Made by a program: the position numbers and the translations under genes. From an uncultured bacterium (lineage in GTDB: Bacteria; Bacteroidota; Bacteroidia; Bacteroidales; Bacteroidaceae): 64,000 nt of DNA. The stretch lies in contig CAJMSE010000012.1 in the NCBI GenBank assembly GCA_905216025.1, forward strand, positions 1 to 64,000, given 5' to 3'. Below, piece after piece: positions 7,750 to 16,277 of the stretch. Position 1 is the stretch's first letter, and each line of letters begins with the position of its first letter. The notes beneath the pieces were generated by a model. The model searched no databases. It saw only the letters and a program-made list of their open reading frames with translations, and was not told the DNA's origin.

Positions 7750-10700
7750 TTAATTGTTATCATTAGTTTCGTATTCTTCGCGTGTTATTGGAGTTTTGGG
7801 GTCAACAATCAAAACTTCATCGTAAGTAAGACCATAAAGTTTATAGACCAACAAATCGATTTGTTGGTCTTCTTTGTGAAAATCAATGTCATTATACGTA
7901 CTGATAGATAATATTTTTGTCACATGAGATATAATTTGGTTCTTCAATCTTATATTATACTTGACAGGTATTCTTTCAAGATATACAATTTTTACTTCTG
8001 CAAAAGTTTTGTTATACTCTTGAACTGTTAGCCTATACCAATATTCCATTAATTTAGAATTCAATATGGCTAATAAGAATTCTAATGAAATATCCTGTTT
8101 TAAAGAAACAGCCACATTTACGCTATTTAATGCAAAATAACGGTTATAATCTATTGATGCCGTAATTCTATCAGCTGTTGTTCTTATAAGCAATTTCGCC
8201 CCTACATCATAATACCTAATATCTCCTCCAGATTTTACATTCTCTTTCACAAATCGTATATAAGTAGAGACCGTAGGAATAACATATCTATTAAAATCTG
8301 CTCCTTTAATAATTGGAGCTAATCCCTCTTCATATATATATGTTAATGCCTTAGAATTACCTCTTGTCTGTATTCCATGATAAAAATCTATTAATGAACT
8401 TATTAAAGTAACATCTCCTTCATATAAACGTAAATACAATTTGATTTCTTTTTCAGGAACTATAAATAGTATTTCTTCCGATTTATAGAATAACAAATCA
8501 TGTGATACGTAAAAATAATTAATACTATTAATTTTCGAAGTTTGTTCTCTTAAATCGGCAATAGCAATATTATTTTTAAGATTTGTTTTCTCTAAAAGCA
8601 TTATGGATGTATCAACTTCTGCAGCTTCAAATATTTTCTTTCCAAGAATTATAATCTTATTTAAATTCCAATATCTTACGTAGTTTCTAAACTTGGAGAA
8701 ATATATTCCAGAAATGAACGTATAAGGAGTTATATAGCAAAGATAACCTTTATTGCACAATAAATTCATTCCTTTTTCCGTAAAAACTGAATACGCTTCT
8801 ATTTTATATTCGGCGACTTGGTACTCATCGCATATTTGCTGTAAATAGTTAGAGTGTTTAAAAATATAACCATAAGGTGGATTCGCTAATACAATATCAA
8901 ATCCATCCTTCACTCCAAACATCCACTCCGGATCAAAGAAAGGAGATGAAGTGTTTTGATTGAACATATCCCATGACGCCAGTTGGTGTGCCTCAGCATT
9001 GCCCACGGCTCCGCAATCCTTTAGCATATCGGCTATTTCAAGACGCAAATCATTTACAATCTGACGGTATTTCCGCTTTGTCCTAACTGTCTTTGCTCCA
9101 AAAATCTTATGCTTGGCTATTTTCAGTTCTTTTTCTTTTGCCTTGATTGCGTCGCTATCAAACAAAGAAGTTCTCTTTTTATTCAGTCCAATAAGCGTAT
9201 TGGCTGCCACAAACTTGGCTTCGAGATTAGGCAATGGACGGATGCCGAAGTTGTCGGCAGGATTGTTATTGGTCTTTTGGTCGACCACCAAAGATATAAA
9301 GAAGCGCAACTTGCTTATCTGTATGGCAATAGGTTGGATATCTACTCCATAGATGCAGTTCTCTATAAGGTAGAGTTTACGGGCATAGTCCGGACGGTTG
9401 ATATTTTCATCAAAGCTGCGTTCTATGTCCGCTATCATATCCTTACGCTCATCCGAAGATGCGGTGCGGTAGGCCTCCGATGTCTCATTGATGGCCTTGT
9501 TGAGCATCATCTCTCTCCATTGCGTATTACCGGGGTCGATACGGTTGAGGATATGCACCATCTGCTGCAATATACCCATCGGGAACGCACCCGAGCCACA
9601 TGCGGGGTCGAGTATTTTGCAGTTGTAGAGTGACTGCATAATACTTTTGCGCTGTGTATCGGAAAGTTCAACAGGGTCATCTGAATACTGCAACAACTGA
9701 CGGAACTGTGGTTCCAACTCTTCCCCTACGGTCCGTTTAAGATGCGCCACCAGACTCTCATTCACCATATACTGTACAATCTCACGGGGAGTGTAGAAAG
9801 AACCGGTCTGTTTGCGGGCTGTAGTCTGGGTCTCCGGATTATAGGAAGCCAAAAGGTTTTCAAACACCTTGCCCAATAGCTCCGGGTCGAGCGATACCTC
9901 TTGGTCGAATGGGGTATTCTCTTCTACGGTGAAGTTGTAACGCTTCAGAATATCAATGATGCCACGGGCAGAGACTTTCTTCTTTTTCTTGTCGCCATAC
10001 CATTCCGAAAGGTCTATGTTCTTTCCGACCTCTTCGCCAAAGAACAGATAATCAGGAACGATTAGATATTTACTGACATCTTTTCTGTCTGTAAAACTGT
10101 CATAATACAAATCCTTGTCCTTTTCGTCCAAGCAGTCAAACAATCCACCGTTAAGAAACGGTACTGTCCGGTTTGCCAAATCAACAAACAACTGCGGATT
10201 TTTGAAATAGCACTCATAACGCATGAGCTTGTTATTGTCATAATCAGAACGAACCGGCCTACCTTTTTCATCGAGTTTACGAAAATGCCGTTCCGTTATT
10301 TCCTTGCTCCCTTCCGCTGTAATAGGACTGTTCAGCATGGCAAAGAAAAGGTTTTGCAAGATAGCCTTATAATATTTGCTTTCATGTGACTTGCTGAATA
10401 AATCCACCATAGCATGGGGATTAAATCCTTCAATCAGATTGTTTGCTATATATTGTTCGTCAAAGAACTCATCAGGGATTAAGTGCCGTTGTTTCAGAAA
10501 CCACACAAAAATCAGACGGGTAATCAGACGGATTGCACTCTCATTGTTATACTTGTCATCATCTGTCTTATCGTTAAGAGCATTAGGGAAACGTATGATT
10601 TTGATTGCCCAGGCATACCAGTCACTAAGCTCATTATAAAACTCCTTAGTCAGTACCTCCACGGAGAAGCGGCTGCGCAAATCATCAGCATTGATGACAC

Positions 10701-11151
10701 GGCCTTTCTCGTTCAGATACTTATTGGGTGTATAATATGCGATACCTTTACCCAAGAAATAGCTGTATCTGCGAGGGTTGCTGTAATTCCGTGTCACTCG
10801 TGCCGAGTCATCCTTTCCTTCAAGTGTGATTTCAATCAGGGAGAAACGATAATTGTCATAATTGTCTTCGGGAACAAAAATGACCAAGGCACGGTCTTCC
10901 ACTTCATCGGCAAGCATGCGGAAAGCCTCCTTTGAAAGCGACACCCTTGCATCGTTTTTCGATTTGTGCCTTACTTCATATACTACCAATTCAAGTCCGG
11001 CAGAAGAACCTAACCTGACGGCTTGGGTACTATATGTCATTTTAGAATAAAATGTAACCGGCTCAACTGTCGGAACAAAATCATCCGGCAGAAAACTGTG
11101 TTGCAGGAAGTGTATAAACTCCTGACGATTGTATGCTTTATTGAATTCCAT
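7750..11151 (-). CDS. Eco57I-type DNA adenine methyltransferase, possibly type IIG restriction-modification enzyme
   Basis: An 1133-residue protein. Residues 1-200 form an N-terminal domain with LVVYEVRHKSKNDARV and RRYSYFLGKG, which could be a weak or degenerate nuclease fold. A helical linker follows. The SAM-binding motif DPACGSGAFPMGI lies near residue 512 and the catalytic NPPYGYIF near 755, giving an N6-adenine methyltransferase of Eco57I type. After about residue 760 comes a C-terminal target-recognition part whose DNA (about 7,800-8,900) is visibly more AT-rich than the rest. It is the third gene of the operon, preceded by a 66-bp gap holding 11-bp tandem repeats. It may both modify host DNA and supply specificity for the helicase complex. 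Whether it also cuts DNA is not shown. Confidence 0.88.
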   Translation of the reverse strand: MEFNKAYNRQEFIHFLQHSFLPDDFVPTVEPVTFYSKMTYSTQAVRLGSSAGLELVVYEVRHKSKNDARVSLSKEAFRMLADEVEDRALVIFVPEDNYDNYRFSLIEITLEGKDDSARVTRNYSNPRRYSYFLGKGIAYYTPNKYLNEKGRVINADDLRSRFSVEVLTKEFYNELSDWYAWAIKIIRFPNALNDKTDDDKYNNESAIRLITRLIFVWFLKQRHLIPDEFFDEQYIANNLIEGFNPHAMVDLFSKSHESKYYKAILQNLFFAMLNSPITAEGSKEITERHFRKLDEKGRPVRSDYDNNKLMRYECYFKNPQLFVDLANRTVPFLNGGLFDCLDEKDKDLYYDSFTDRKDVSKYLIVPDYLFFGEEVGKNIDLSEWYGDKKKKKVSARGIIDILKRYNFTVEENTPFDQEVSLDPELLGKVFENLLASYNPETQTTARKQTGSFYTPREIVQYMVNESLVAHLKRTVGEELEPQFRQLLQYSDDPVELSDTQRKSIMQSLYNCKILDPACGSGAFPMGILQQMVHILNRIDPGNTQWREMMLNKAINETSEAYRTASSDERKDMIADIERSFDENINRPDYARKLYLIENCIYGVDIQPIAIQISKLRFFISLVVDQKTNNNPADNFGIRPLPNLEAKFVAANTLIGLNKKRTSLFDSDAIKAKEKELKIAKHKIFGAKTVRTKRKYRQIVNDLRLEIADMLKDCGAVGNAEAHQLASWDMFNQNTSSPFFDPEWMFGVKDGFDIVLANPPYGYIFKHSNYLQQICDEYQVAEYKIEAYSVFTEKGMNLLCNKGYLCYITPYTFISGIYFSKFRNYVRYWNLNKIIILGKKIFEAAEVDTSIMLLEKTNLKNNIAIADLREQTSKINSINYFYVSHDLLFYKSEEILFIVPEKEIKLYLRLYEGDVTLISSLIDFYHGIQTRGNSKALTYIYEEGLAPIIKGADFNRYVIPTVSTYIRFVKENVKSGGDIRYYDVGAKLLIRTTADRITASIDYNRYFALNSVNVAVSLKQDISLEFLLAILNSKLMEYWYRLTVQEYNKTFAEVKIVYLERIPVKYNIRLKNQIISHVTKILSISTYNDIDFHKEDQQIDLLVYKLYGLTYDEVLIVDPKTPITREEYETNDNN

Positions 11152-11186
11152 ATTGTGGCAATCTCTTTTTCCTTGTCGTATATATT

Positions 11187-11230
11187 ATAACCGAATTATA
11201 ACCGAATTATAACCGAATTATAACCGAAAT
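11187..11230. repeat. Four-copy 11-bp tandem repeat between ATPase and methyltransferase genes
   Basis: The unit ataaccgaatt occurs at 11187-11197, 11198-11208, 11209-11219 and, with one change, 11220-11230. It covers the stop codon and last codons of the AlbA_2 gene and most of the gap before the methyltransferase. The last unit also forms an inverted repeat with ttcggttat at 11245-11253 (9-bp arms, 16-base loop). On the transcribed strand each unit contains tataat. Copy-number change here would alter spacing, folding or promoter strength for the methyltransferase without changing either protein. Confidence 0.9.
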
Positions 11231-12900
11231 TGAGTTAATCCATGTTCGGTTATCTTCCACGTCCGACCATTAACCGTTATCAATTCGGATTCCCCCATTT
11301 TATAAAGCAGTCTTCCTAAATACCTTTTCTTGGATGTCGTATTTAATGAAACAGGCATATTATTATGCAAGGCTTCGTAAACATCGGACAATTTAAAACC
11401 CTCATTTCCTGCGTCTTTTGCCAGTTGAAGAATTGTCTGTTCCATCAATTTTTGCTCAAGACCTTTTTCCTTGGTATAGTGACCTATTTGGTGGGTTATC
11501 TTTGCTACAGACAATGAAATAAAATAGTTTGGAGAGCGTCCTTCTATCAGCCCCTTTTCCCGCAAATGCTTAATGGCATTTGGAGTAACAGGTCTGTGCT
11601 TCTGAACTGCATCCAACCAAATACATTCCTTTAGAGTCAAATCTTGATTTGCCTTCAACAGCGAGGTGTATTTTTCGTCTATCATCTTACCATATATAGT
11701 TACACCTACAGTACGATTCACGTTGTCTATATCATAGTCTGGCATTGGGAAAAAACGATTACGCTGTTCTGCATAAATTTTCTTGATACCACGACCTACT
11801 GTATCAATCATATTGAAGTTGACCATGCCAGAACACAAACATTCATTTCGATAGTGTATCTGCGGACCTTTATGTTCCAATGCTTTTTCTATTGTCCCCG
11901 GAATAAAGCTTCCACCATTGCCATAGTACAATTTGTCCTCACCTTCCACAAAAGAGATACGCTCCCTTAACGTATAATCTTGATGGGCAATACAATTATG
12001 AAGAGCTTCGCGTATGGTGTAATCGTCATACTGTTTCATGGTCTCGGGGAAAAGTGTTCCACCTGGAAGCTCACGCATTGTCTTGTTGCGTATTTTGGCA
12101 AGTACTTTATCCACAGTAAGAATGAAGGGTATGGTGAAATGCTCATAGTCAATCACAATTTCGTCTTTATCCTGCCATGTCCATGTTATCTGTGCCACGG
12201 CTGGATATATTTTCTGTATAGAAAGTGGTTTACCTAACAGTAAGATTGCTGCACGTGTGAGTTGTCCATCACGCATCATCATGCTATGTGACAGAAATTC
12301 CTCTATACTCCAGCTATCAATTTCCTCTGACGGAATTTTTGACTTATGTACCTTCTTGAACATAATACGGGCTGTAGCGATTGCCAACTCATCAAGGTCA
12401 TCAATCGAGGCATTGGGTACGAGTTGTGCTGTCCAATCGGGAAGAGGCGGTTGCTGACGTATTTCATCTTGTTTGGCTTGGTTGAGCGGTTTCAAACTTT
12501 CCCCATCACGGCCATACGCAATGCCCTTCCATTTCATCACAATGTTGCGGGGCGAAGCCGGCACTTTGAACAAAAGTACACGTTTGTCTTCTATTTTAAT
12601 GGGAATTATCTCGCGAAATATCAAATTGTCCGTGGTGTGTTGAGACATATCCTGTTTTAATTTATTCAACGCAACTTCACCATTCTTAAAGTTGCTCCCA
12701 ACAATCTCATGTTTTTTGTCCCATACACCAAAAACAATCCATGCAAAATCCCGTTCTCGTAAGTTCGCTTCATTACTAAGAGCAGAAAAGTAGCACCCTA
12801 ATTCATCTATATCAAAACTGTACTCTGCTTTTTTGAATTCCACAACCTCATTCTCCGAGTGTTCCCAAAGTTGATGAAATATATCTATATAATTGTCCAT
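11218..12900 (-). CDS. AlbA_2 / HATPase-type ATP-binding protein (Schlafen-like, RecG-C-like)
   Basis: A 560-residue protein. The N-terminal AlbA_2 domain (about residues 10-130) begins SENEVVEFKKAEYSFD and includes the FGVWDKKHEIVGSN strand pair. A middle HATPase-like region spans about 290-380, with REALHNCIAHQDY, GGSFIPGTIEKAL near 333 and TVGRGIKKI near 370. The remaining 180 residues look like tandem winged helices (AIKHLREKGLIEGRSPNYFISLS). Proteins of this kind are usually annotated as transcriptional regulators or RecG-related ATP-binding proteins and are common in defence loci. It starts 18 bp after the helicase stop. It may bind nucleic acid and nucleotide as a sensor or regulator of the system; its exact role is unknown. 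Confidence 0.88.
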   Translation of the reverse strand: MDNYIDIFHQLWEHSENEVVEFKKAEYSFDIDELGCYFSALSNEANLRERDFAWIVFGVWDKKHEIVGSNFKNGEVALNKLKQDMSQHTTDNLIFREIIPIKIEDKRVLLFKVPASPRNIVMKWKGIAYGRDGESLKPLNQAKQDEIRQQPPLPDWTAQLVPNASIDDLDELAIATARIMFKKVHKSKIPSEEIDSWSIEEFLSHSMMMRDGQLTRAAILLLGKPLSIQKIYPAVAQITWTWQDKDEIVIDYEHFTIPFILTVDKVLAKIRNKTMRELPGGTLFPETMKQYDDYTIREALHNCIAHQDYTLRERISFVEGEDKLYYGNGGSFIPGTIEKALEHKGPQIHYRNECLCSGMVNFNMIDTVGRGIKKIYAEQRNRFFPMPDYDIDNVNRTVGVTIYGKMIDEKYTSLLKANQDLTLKECIWLDAVQKHRPVTPNAIKHLREKGLIEGRSPNYFISLSVAKITHQIGHYTKEKGLEQKLMEQTILQLAKDAGNEGFKLSDVYEALHNNMPVSLNTTSKKRYLGRLLYKMGESELITVNGRTWKITEHGLTQFRL

Positions 12901-12918
12901 AATCTTTTGTCTAATATT

Positions 12919-15900
12919 TTATTGCAGTTCCTCACTTAAAATCAATGTCTCCTCGCTATCATCTACTTTATTCTGAGCGATAATGACACGGGCCAGATAC
13001 TCGGCAGATATTTTCAGCGGTAACTTTGCCGCATCTTTTACTGCCAGCTGATTGATATAACGTATTTCATATCCTGACAGCGCATCTGCTTGGATAACCT
13101 GACGCAGATCCTCCAAATAGTCTTTTGGCAAAAGATGCTTGTTTATAAAGAGCTTTACTTTAGCCAGAGCATTCAACAATTCCTTCTCATTACGTCCCGT
13201 TGTGTCATTGCTAAACAAGGATGCTTTAACTCTTTGATATATGGCATCGAAATCATCACTTAAATTCACTGGCTCCTCATTCTTTTCCGCCCCAAAAAGA
13301 CCGATAGCCTCTTCTGCCGGAATCATGATCGGGACTGTTGTAGTATCACCAATCTTGAACACAAAGTCATCTCCCTTTCGTCCGAACATCAGCACGCCAT
13401 TTCTTGGTTTTTCAATATTGCGGGCTGTCCTTGCGCGATGAGGCAGCTCCGAGGCTTTGTCGTATATCACGGTTCCTTTCAGACTGTTCAACAGCTTGCG
13501 GTAAGGTGTGTCCCATGATGCCTCTTCGTTGCGGGCAAATTCCTTGCGGTATCGCTCTTTGAAGAAAGCTTTGACCTCTTCTTCTTTGGTCAACGCCTTT
13601 GTGTCCTCTCCCATGATAGCATGAATCATTGCCATTTTAAGTGTGGATATTTCCTTTGTCCGTGTCTCTGCCTCGCCCACATCCGTTGGGAAATAGTTAT
13701 AGATATACAGTTCATCGAACACCTTTTTGTTGATACGGTTGATGCGTCCGATACGCTGAATGACACGGGTAGGATTGTAGGGTATATCGTAATTGAATAT
13801 AGCCCCGGCACGGTGCAGGTTATAACCTTCGGATATGGCATCCGTTGCTACCAGGATATGGAATTCATTCTGTTGCAGTGACTGTTTCAAGCCCGCATCG
13901 AAGTTTGCGCGTATGCGGTCTTTATTGGCCGGAGTGGCATCTGCCGAAGTATATTTCATGGCAGGTAGCCCGGCTTTCGTGAGAGCTTCACCTAAATAAT
14001 CCACAGTGTCGGCAAATTCAGAGAAGACTATCAATTTCCTATCTGGTTCGTCCTTTATATGCTTGCGGACAATCCGGATAAACGAATCAAGTTTCGGGTC
14101 ACACTTAATAGTGTTCTCCTTACCAAACCACTGTTCACGCAAATTCTTCAACAGTTGGATGTCCGCTTGCACATCAGAAACAAAATCGTCCTTTACATAC
14201 TTCTTGTCTATCTCGAAGAACCCTCTGCCTTCATATTTCTCAAAAAGCTCTTCGATTTCCTCCATACCATCTTCTGTAGTTTGATAGAAAGCCTCCACAT
14301 CGGGCAGGTTTCCCTTCTTGAACACAGGAATTTTATTCCGCTTTTCTATCCATCTGAGCATGTGCTCGGATGACTGTATCATGTATTGCAAAGAAAACTG
14401 GAAGGCCGCAACGGAACTTTCAAAACGAGCCACCAGCAAATGCCGCATGAAACTTGAAATATTGGTCTGGCGTCCAACCAAAAGATTAAACTTGACACCT
14501 GTCTTTTCTTCAAGTTCCTTCGCCAGTTTGTCTTGCAGTTCTTCCCTTATATAGAGTGCAGGAGAATAACGGGCTGCCTTAAAACGATATACCTCATCAC
14601 TACTGCCATCTTTCGATTTATTGATTCTGTCCAAAGTGGAGATATATAAATCCTTCAGGCCGCTCAAATCATATTCCAATTCCTCCGGGTCGTTTGGCAA
14701 TACCAATTGGATATGCTGCTGTTTCAAATCCTCTGCATATTCAGGAATATCTTGCAAGTCCAAACGTGAACGACGCACTACCAAAGGACTTATAATAGAA
14801 CGGATGCTCCTGGCAATATCGTTAACCTCCTTCTTTACTTCATCATCAGTTGCCCTGCCTTGCCTTTGTTCTTTACGCAGAACCTTATATCTGTCCATCA
14901 AGTCTTTGAAGGAAGCGCCCAGATTCTCTACCGTTTTAAGTGTGGAACGGGAAGGTATCTGGAATAGTTTTATCAGCGCATAAATATCTGCCGGCTGATT
15001 GTTGAAAGGAGTTGCCGTAAGCAACAATACTTTATTCCCAAGGCAAAGATTATGTAACAAGGCGTAATCCTGAGTATATTCATTACGGAAACGATGCGCC
15101 TCGTCTATGATTATAAGAAACTGCTCACCCTCCTTTGCCAATTCCTGATAATGCAGGACAGCCTCTTCTATTTTCCCTGCACTGAATACCGAAGCCGTAA
15201 ATCCGAATTCATCCCGATAGCCTTCCCATTGTTTATACAGGTGAGGAGGGCATACAACAATGGTCCGCAACCTCAGATTACGCGCTATTGTAGAAGCTAT
15301 CACGCTTTTTCCCAATCCGACAACATCCGCCACAATAGCTCCATTATGATTACGTAATGCGTTTAGAGCCATATGCACGGCATCGGTCTGATATTTCAGG
15401 TTGGAATATCTGCCTTCCGTTATGTCATGCGGAGTCAATATGTTATCGAATGTGGGAATATTGAAATACTCTTTTAGAACACGGACATACATCAGGTACG
15501 GCGAATACAGTTTGTCATACCATATATGAGCCATCACCTTGTTGTTCCATTCGTCTATATTGTCCTCGCTTGCAACGACAACGGCACTGTCCCACAACTC
15601 ATCGAATATCCTTTTCCCCTCGTCGTAGTCACGCTTGTCATTGAAACGGGCATTGAGTTCCAGCCGGCCTTTCATTCCTTGATAAGACAGGTTGCTTGAG
15701 CCGGTGATTAACACTCCGGGTAGTTCGCCTCCCTCGTTCATCACATCATTGTAGGCAAACAGATACATCTTGGAGTGGCATGGTTCCAGTGTCTTGCGTA
15801 TTTCAAGAGTACCGTCAAGTATTTTCCCATAGAACATCTTAAACTGCTCCTGCTTCTCTGCCGTATCCAAAAAATCAGAGTCATTGAAAACCTTAACGAA

Positions 15901-16170
15901 CTGTTTGTAATAATCTTCCTTGGCAACACCACGTGAAATTAATCCTTTTCTGAATGTCTCCACTTCACGGATATGCTTGGCTATTTGGATTTCCGCGTCT
16001 AATCCTATGAGAATTCTTATTTGTTTGTCCCTTAACTTTTCGGATAATTGAACGTAGCCGGAGTAATAAAAGTAACCGACCAGCATATATACGGCCTCTG
16101 TCTTTGGCAATATGCCATTGATTATGTCTGATAAAAACCGTTCTTTATTTGTTATGAAGTTGCTGCTCAT
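12919..16170 (-). CDS. PLD-nuclease / SNF2-type DEAH helicase fusion
   Basis: A 1083-residue protein and the first gene of the island operon. Residues about 1-190 are a phospholipase D-like domain with one HxK motif (CHSKMYLF near 130) and GSSNLS, as in PLD-family nucleases. The helicase core has ADVVGLGKSVIAS (Walker A, near 283), IIDEAHRFRNE (DEAH box, near 355), TATPFNN, and in the second lobe LIVFSEFADTVDYL and IGRINRINKK (near 812). The C-terminal 250 residues are accessory. This architecture is common in restriction-like and DISARM-like systems, where a translocating SNF2 enzyme partners with a methyltransferase. A single PLD motif would need dimerisation for nuclease activity. Confidence 0.93.
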   Translation of the reverse strand: MSSNFITNKERFLSDIINGILPKTEAVYMLVGYFYYSGYVQLSEKLRDKQIRILIGLDAEIQIAKHIREVETFRKGLISRGVAKEDYYKQFVKVFNDSDFLDTAEKQEQFKMFYGKILDGTLEIRKTLEPCHSKMYLFAYNDVMNEGGELPGVLITGSSNLSYQGMKGRLELNARFNDKRDYDEGKRIFDELWDSAVVVASEDNIDEWNNKVMAHIWYDKLYSPYLMYVRVLKEYFNIPTFDNILTPHDITEGRYSNLKYQTDAVHMALNALRNHNGAIVADVVGLGKSVIASTIARNLRLRTIVVCPPHLYKQWEGYRDEFGFTASVFSAGKIEEAVLHYQELAKEGEQFLIIIDEAHRFRNEYTQDYALLHNLCLGNKVLLLTATPFNNQPADIYALIKLFQIPSRSTLKTVENLGASFKDLMDRYKVLRKEQRQGRATDDEVKKEVNDIARSIRSIISPLVVRRSRLDLQDIPEYAEDLKQQHIQLVLPNDPEELEYDLSGLKDLYISTLDRINKSKDGSSDEVYRFKAARYSPALYIREELQDKLAKELEEKTGVKFNLLVGRQTNISSFMRHLLVARFESSVAAFQFSLQYMIQSSEHMLRWIEKRNKIPVFKKGNLPDVEAFYQTTEDGMEEIEELFEKYEGRGFFEIDKKYVKDDFVSDVQADIQLLKNLREQWFGKENTIKCDPKLDSFIRIVRKHIKDEPDRKLIVFSEFADTVDYLGEALTKAGLPAMKYTSADATPANKDRIRANFDAGLKQSLQQNEFHILVATDAISEGYNLHRAGAIFNYDIPYNPTRVIQRIGRINRINKKVFDELYIYNYFPTDVGEAETRTKEISTLKMAMIHAIMGEDTKALTKEEEVKAFFKERYRKEFARNEEASWDTPYRKLLNSLKGTVIYDKASELPHRARTARNIEKPRNGVLMFGRKGDDFVFKIGDTTTVPIMIPAEEAIGLFGAEKNEEPVNLSDDFDAIYQRVKASLFSNDTTGRNEKELLNALAKVKLFINKHLLPKDYLEDLRQVIQADALSGYEIRYINQLAVKDAAKLPLKISAEYLARVIIAQNKVDDSEETLILSEELQ

Positions 16171-16195
16171 AAGATTATATAGTTATATCTATATG

Positions 16196-16203
16196 CAAAT
16201 GTA
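16196..16203 (-). promoter_or_regulatory. -7 element of the island operon
   Basis: The minus strand reads TACATTTG, 25 bases before the helicase start, fitting TAnnTTTG. A TTTTG lies further upstream (16228-16232), at slightly long spacing. It implies that the island operon is expressed separately from the AddAB-like genes. Confidence 0.5.
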
Positions 16204-16277
16204 TTAATTTTTTTTGTTATATAAAGACAAAACGACCATATATCACGTATTTTCAGATTCATTTTCCGACCACTGCT

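Noticed and set aside
5021..16277. Direct repeats (attachment sites) bounding the defence-like island
   Set aside because: No identical segment of useful length was seen at both ends, and there is no integrase or tRNA gene nearby.
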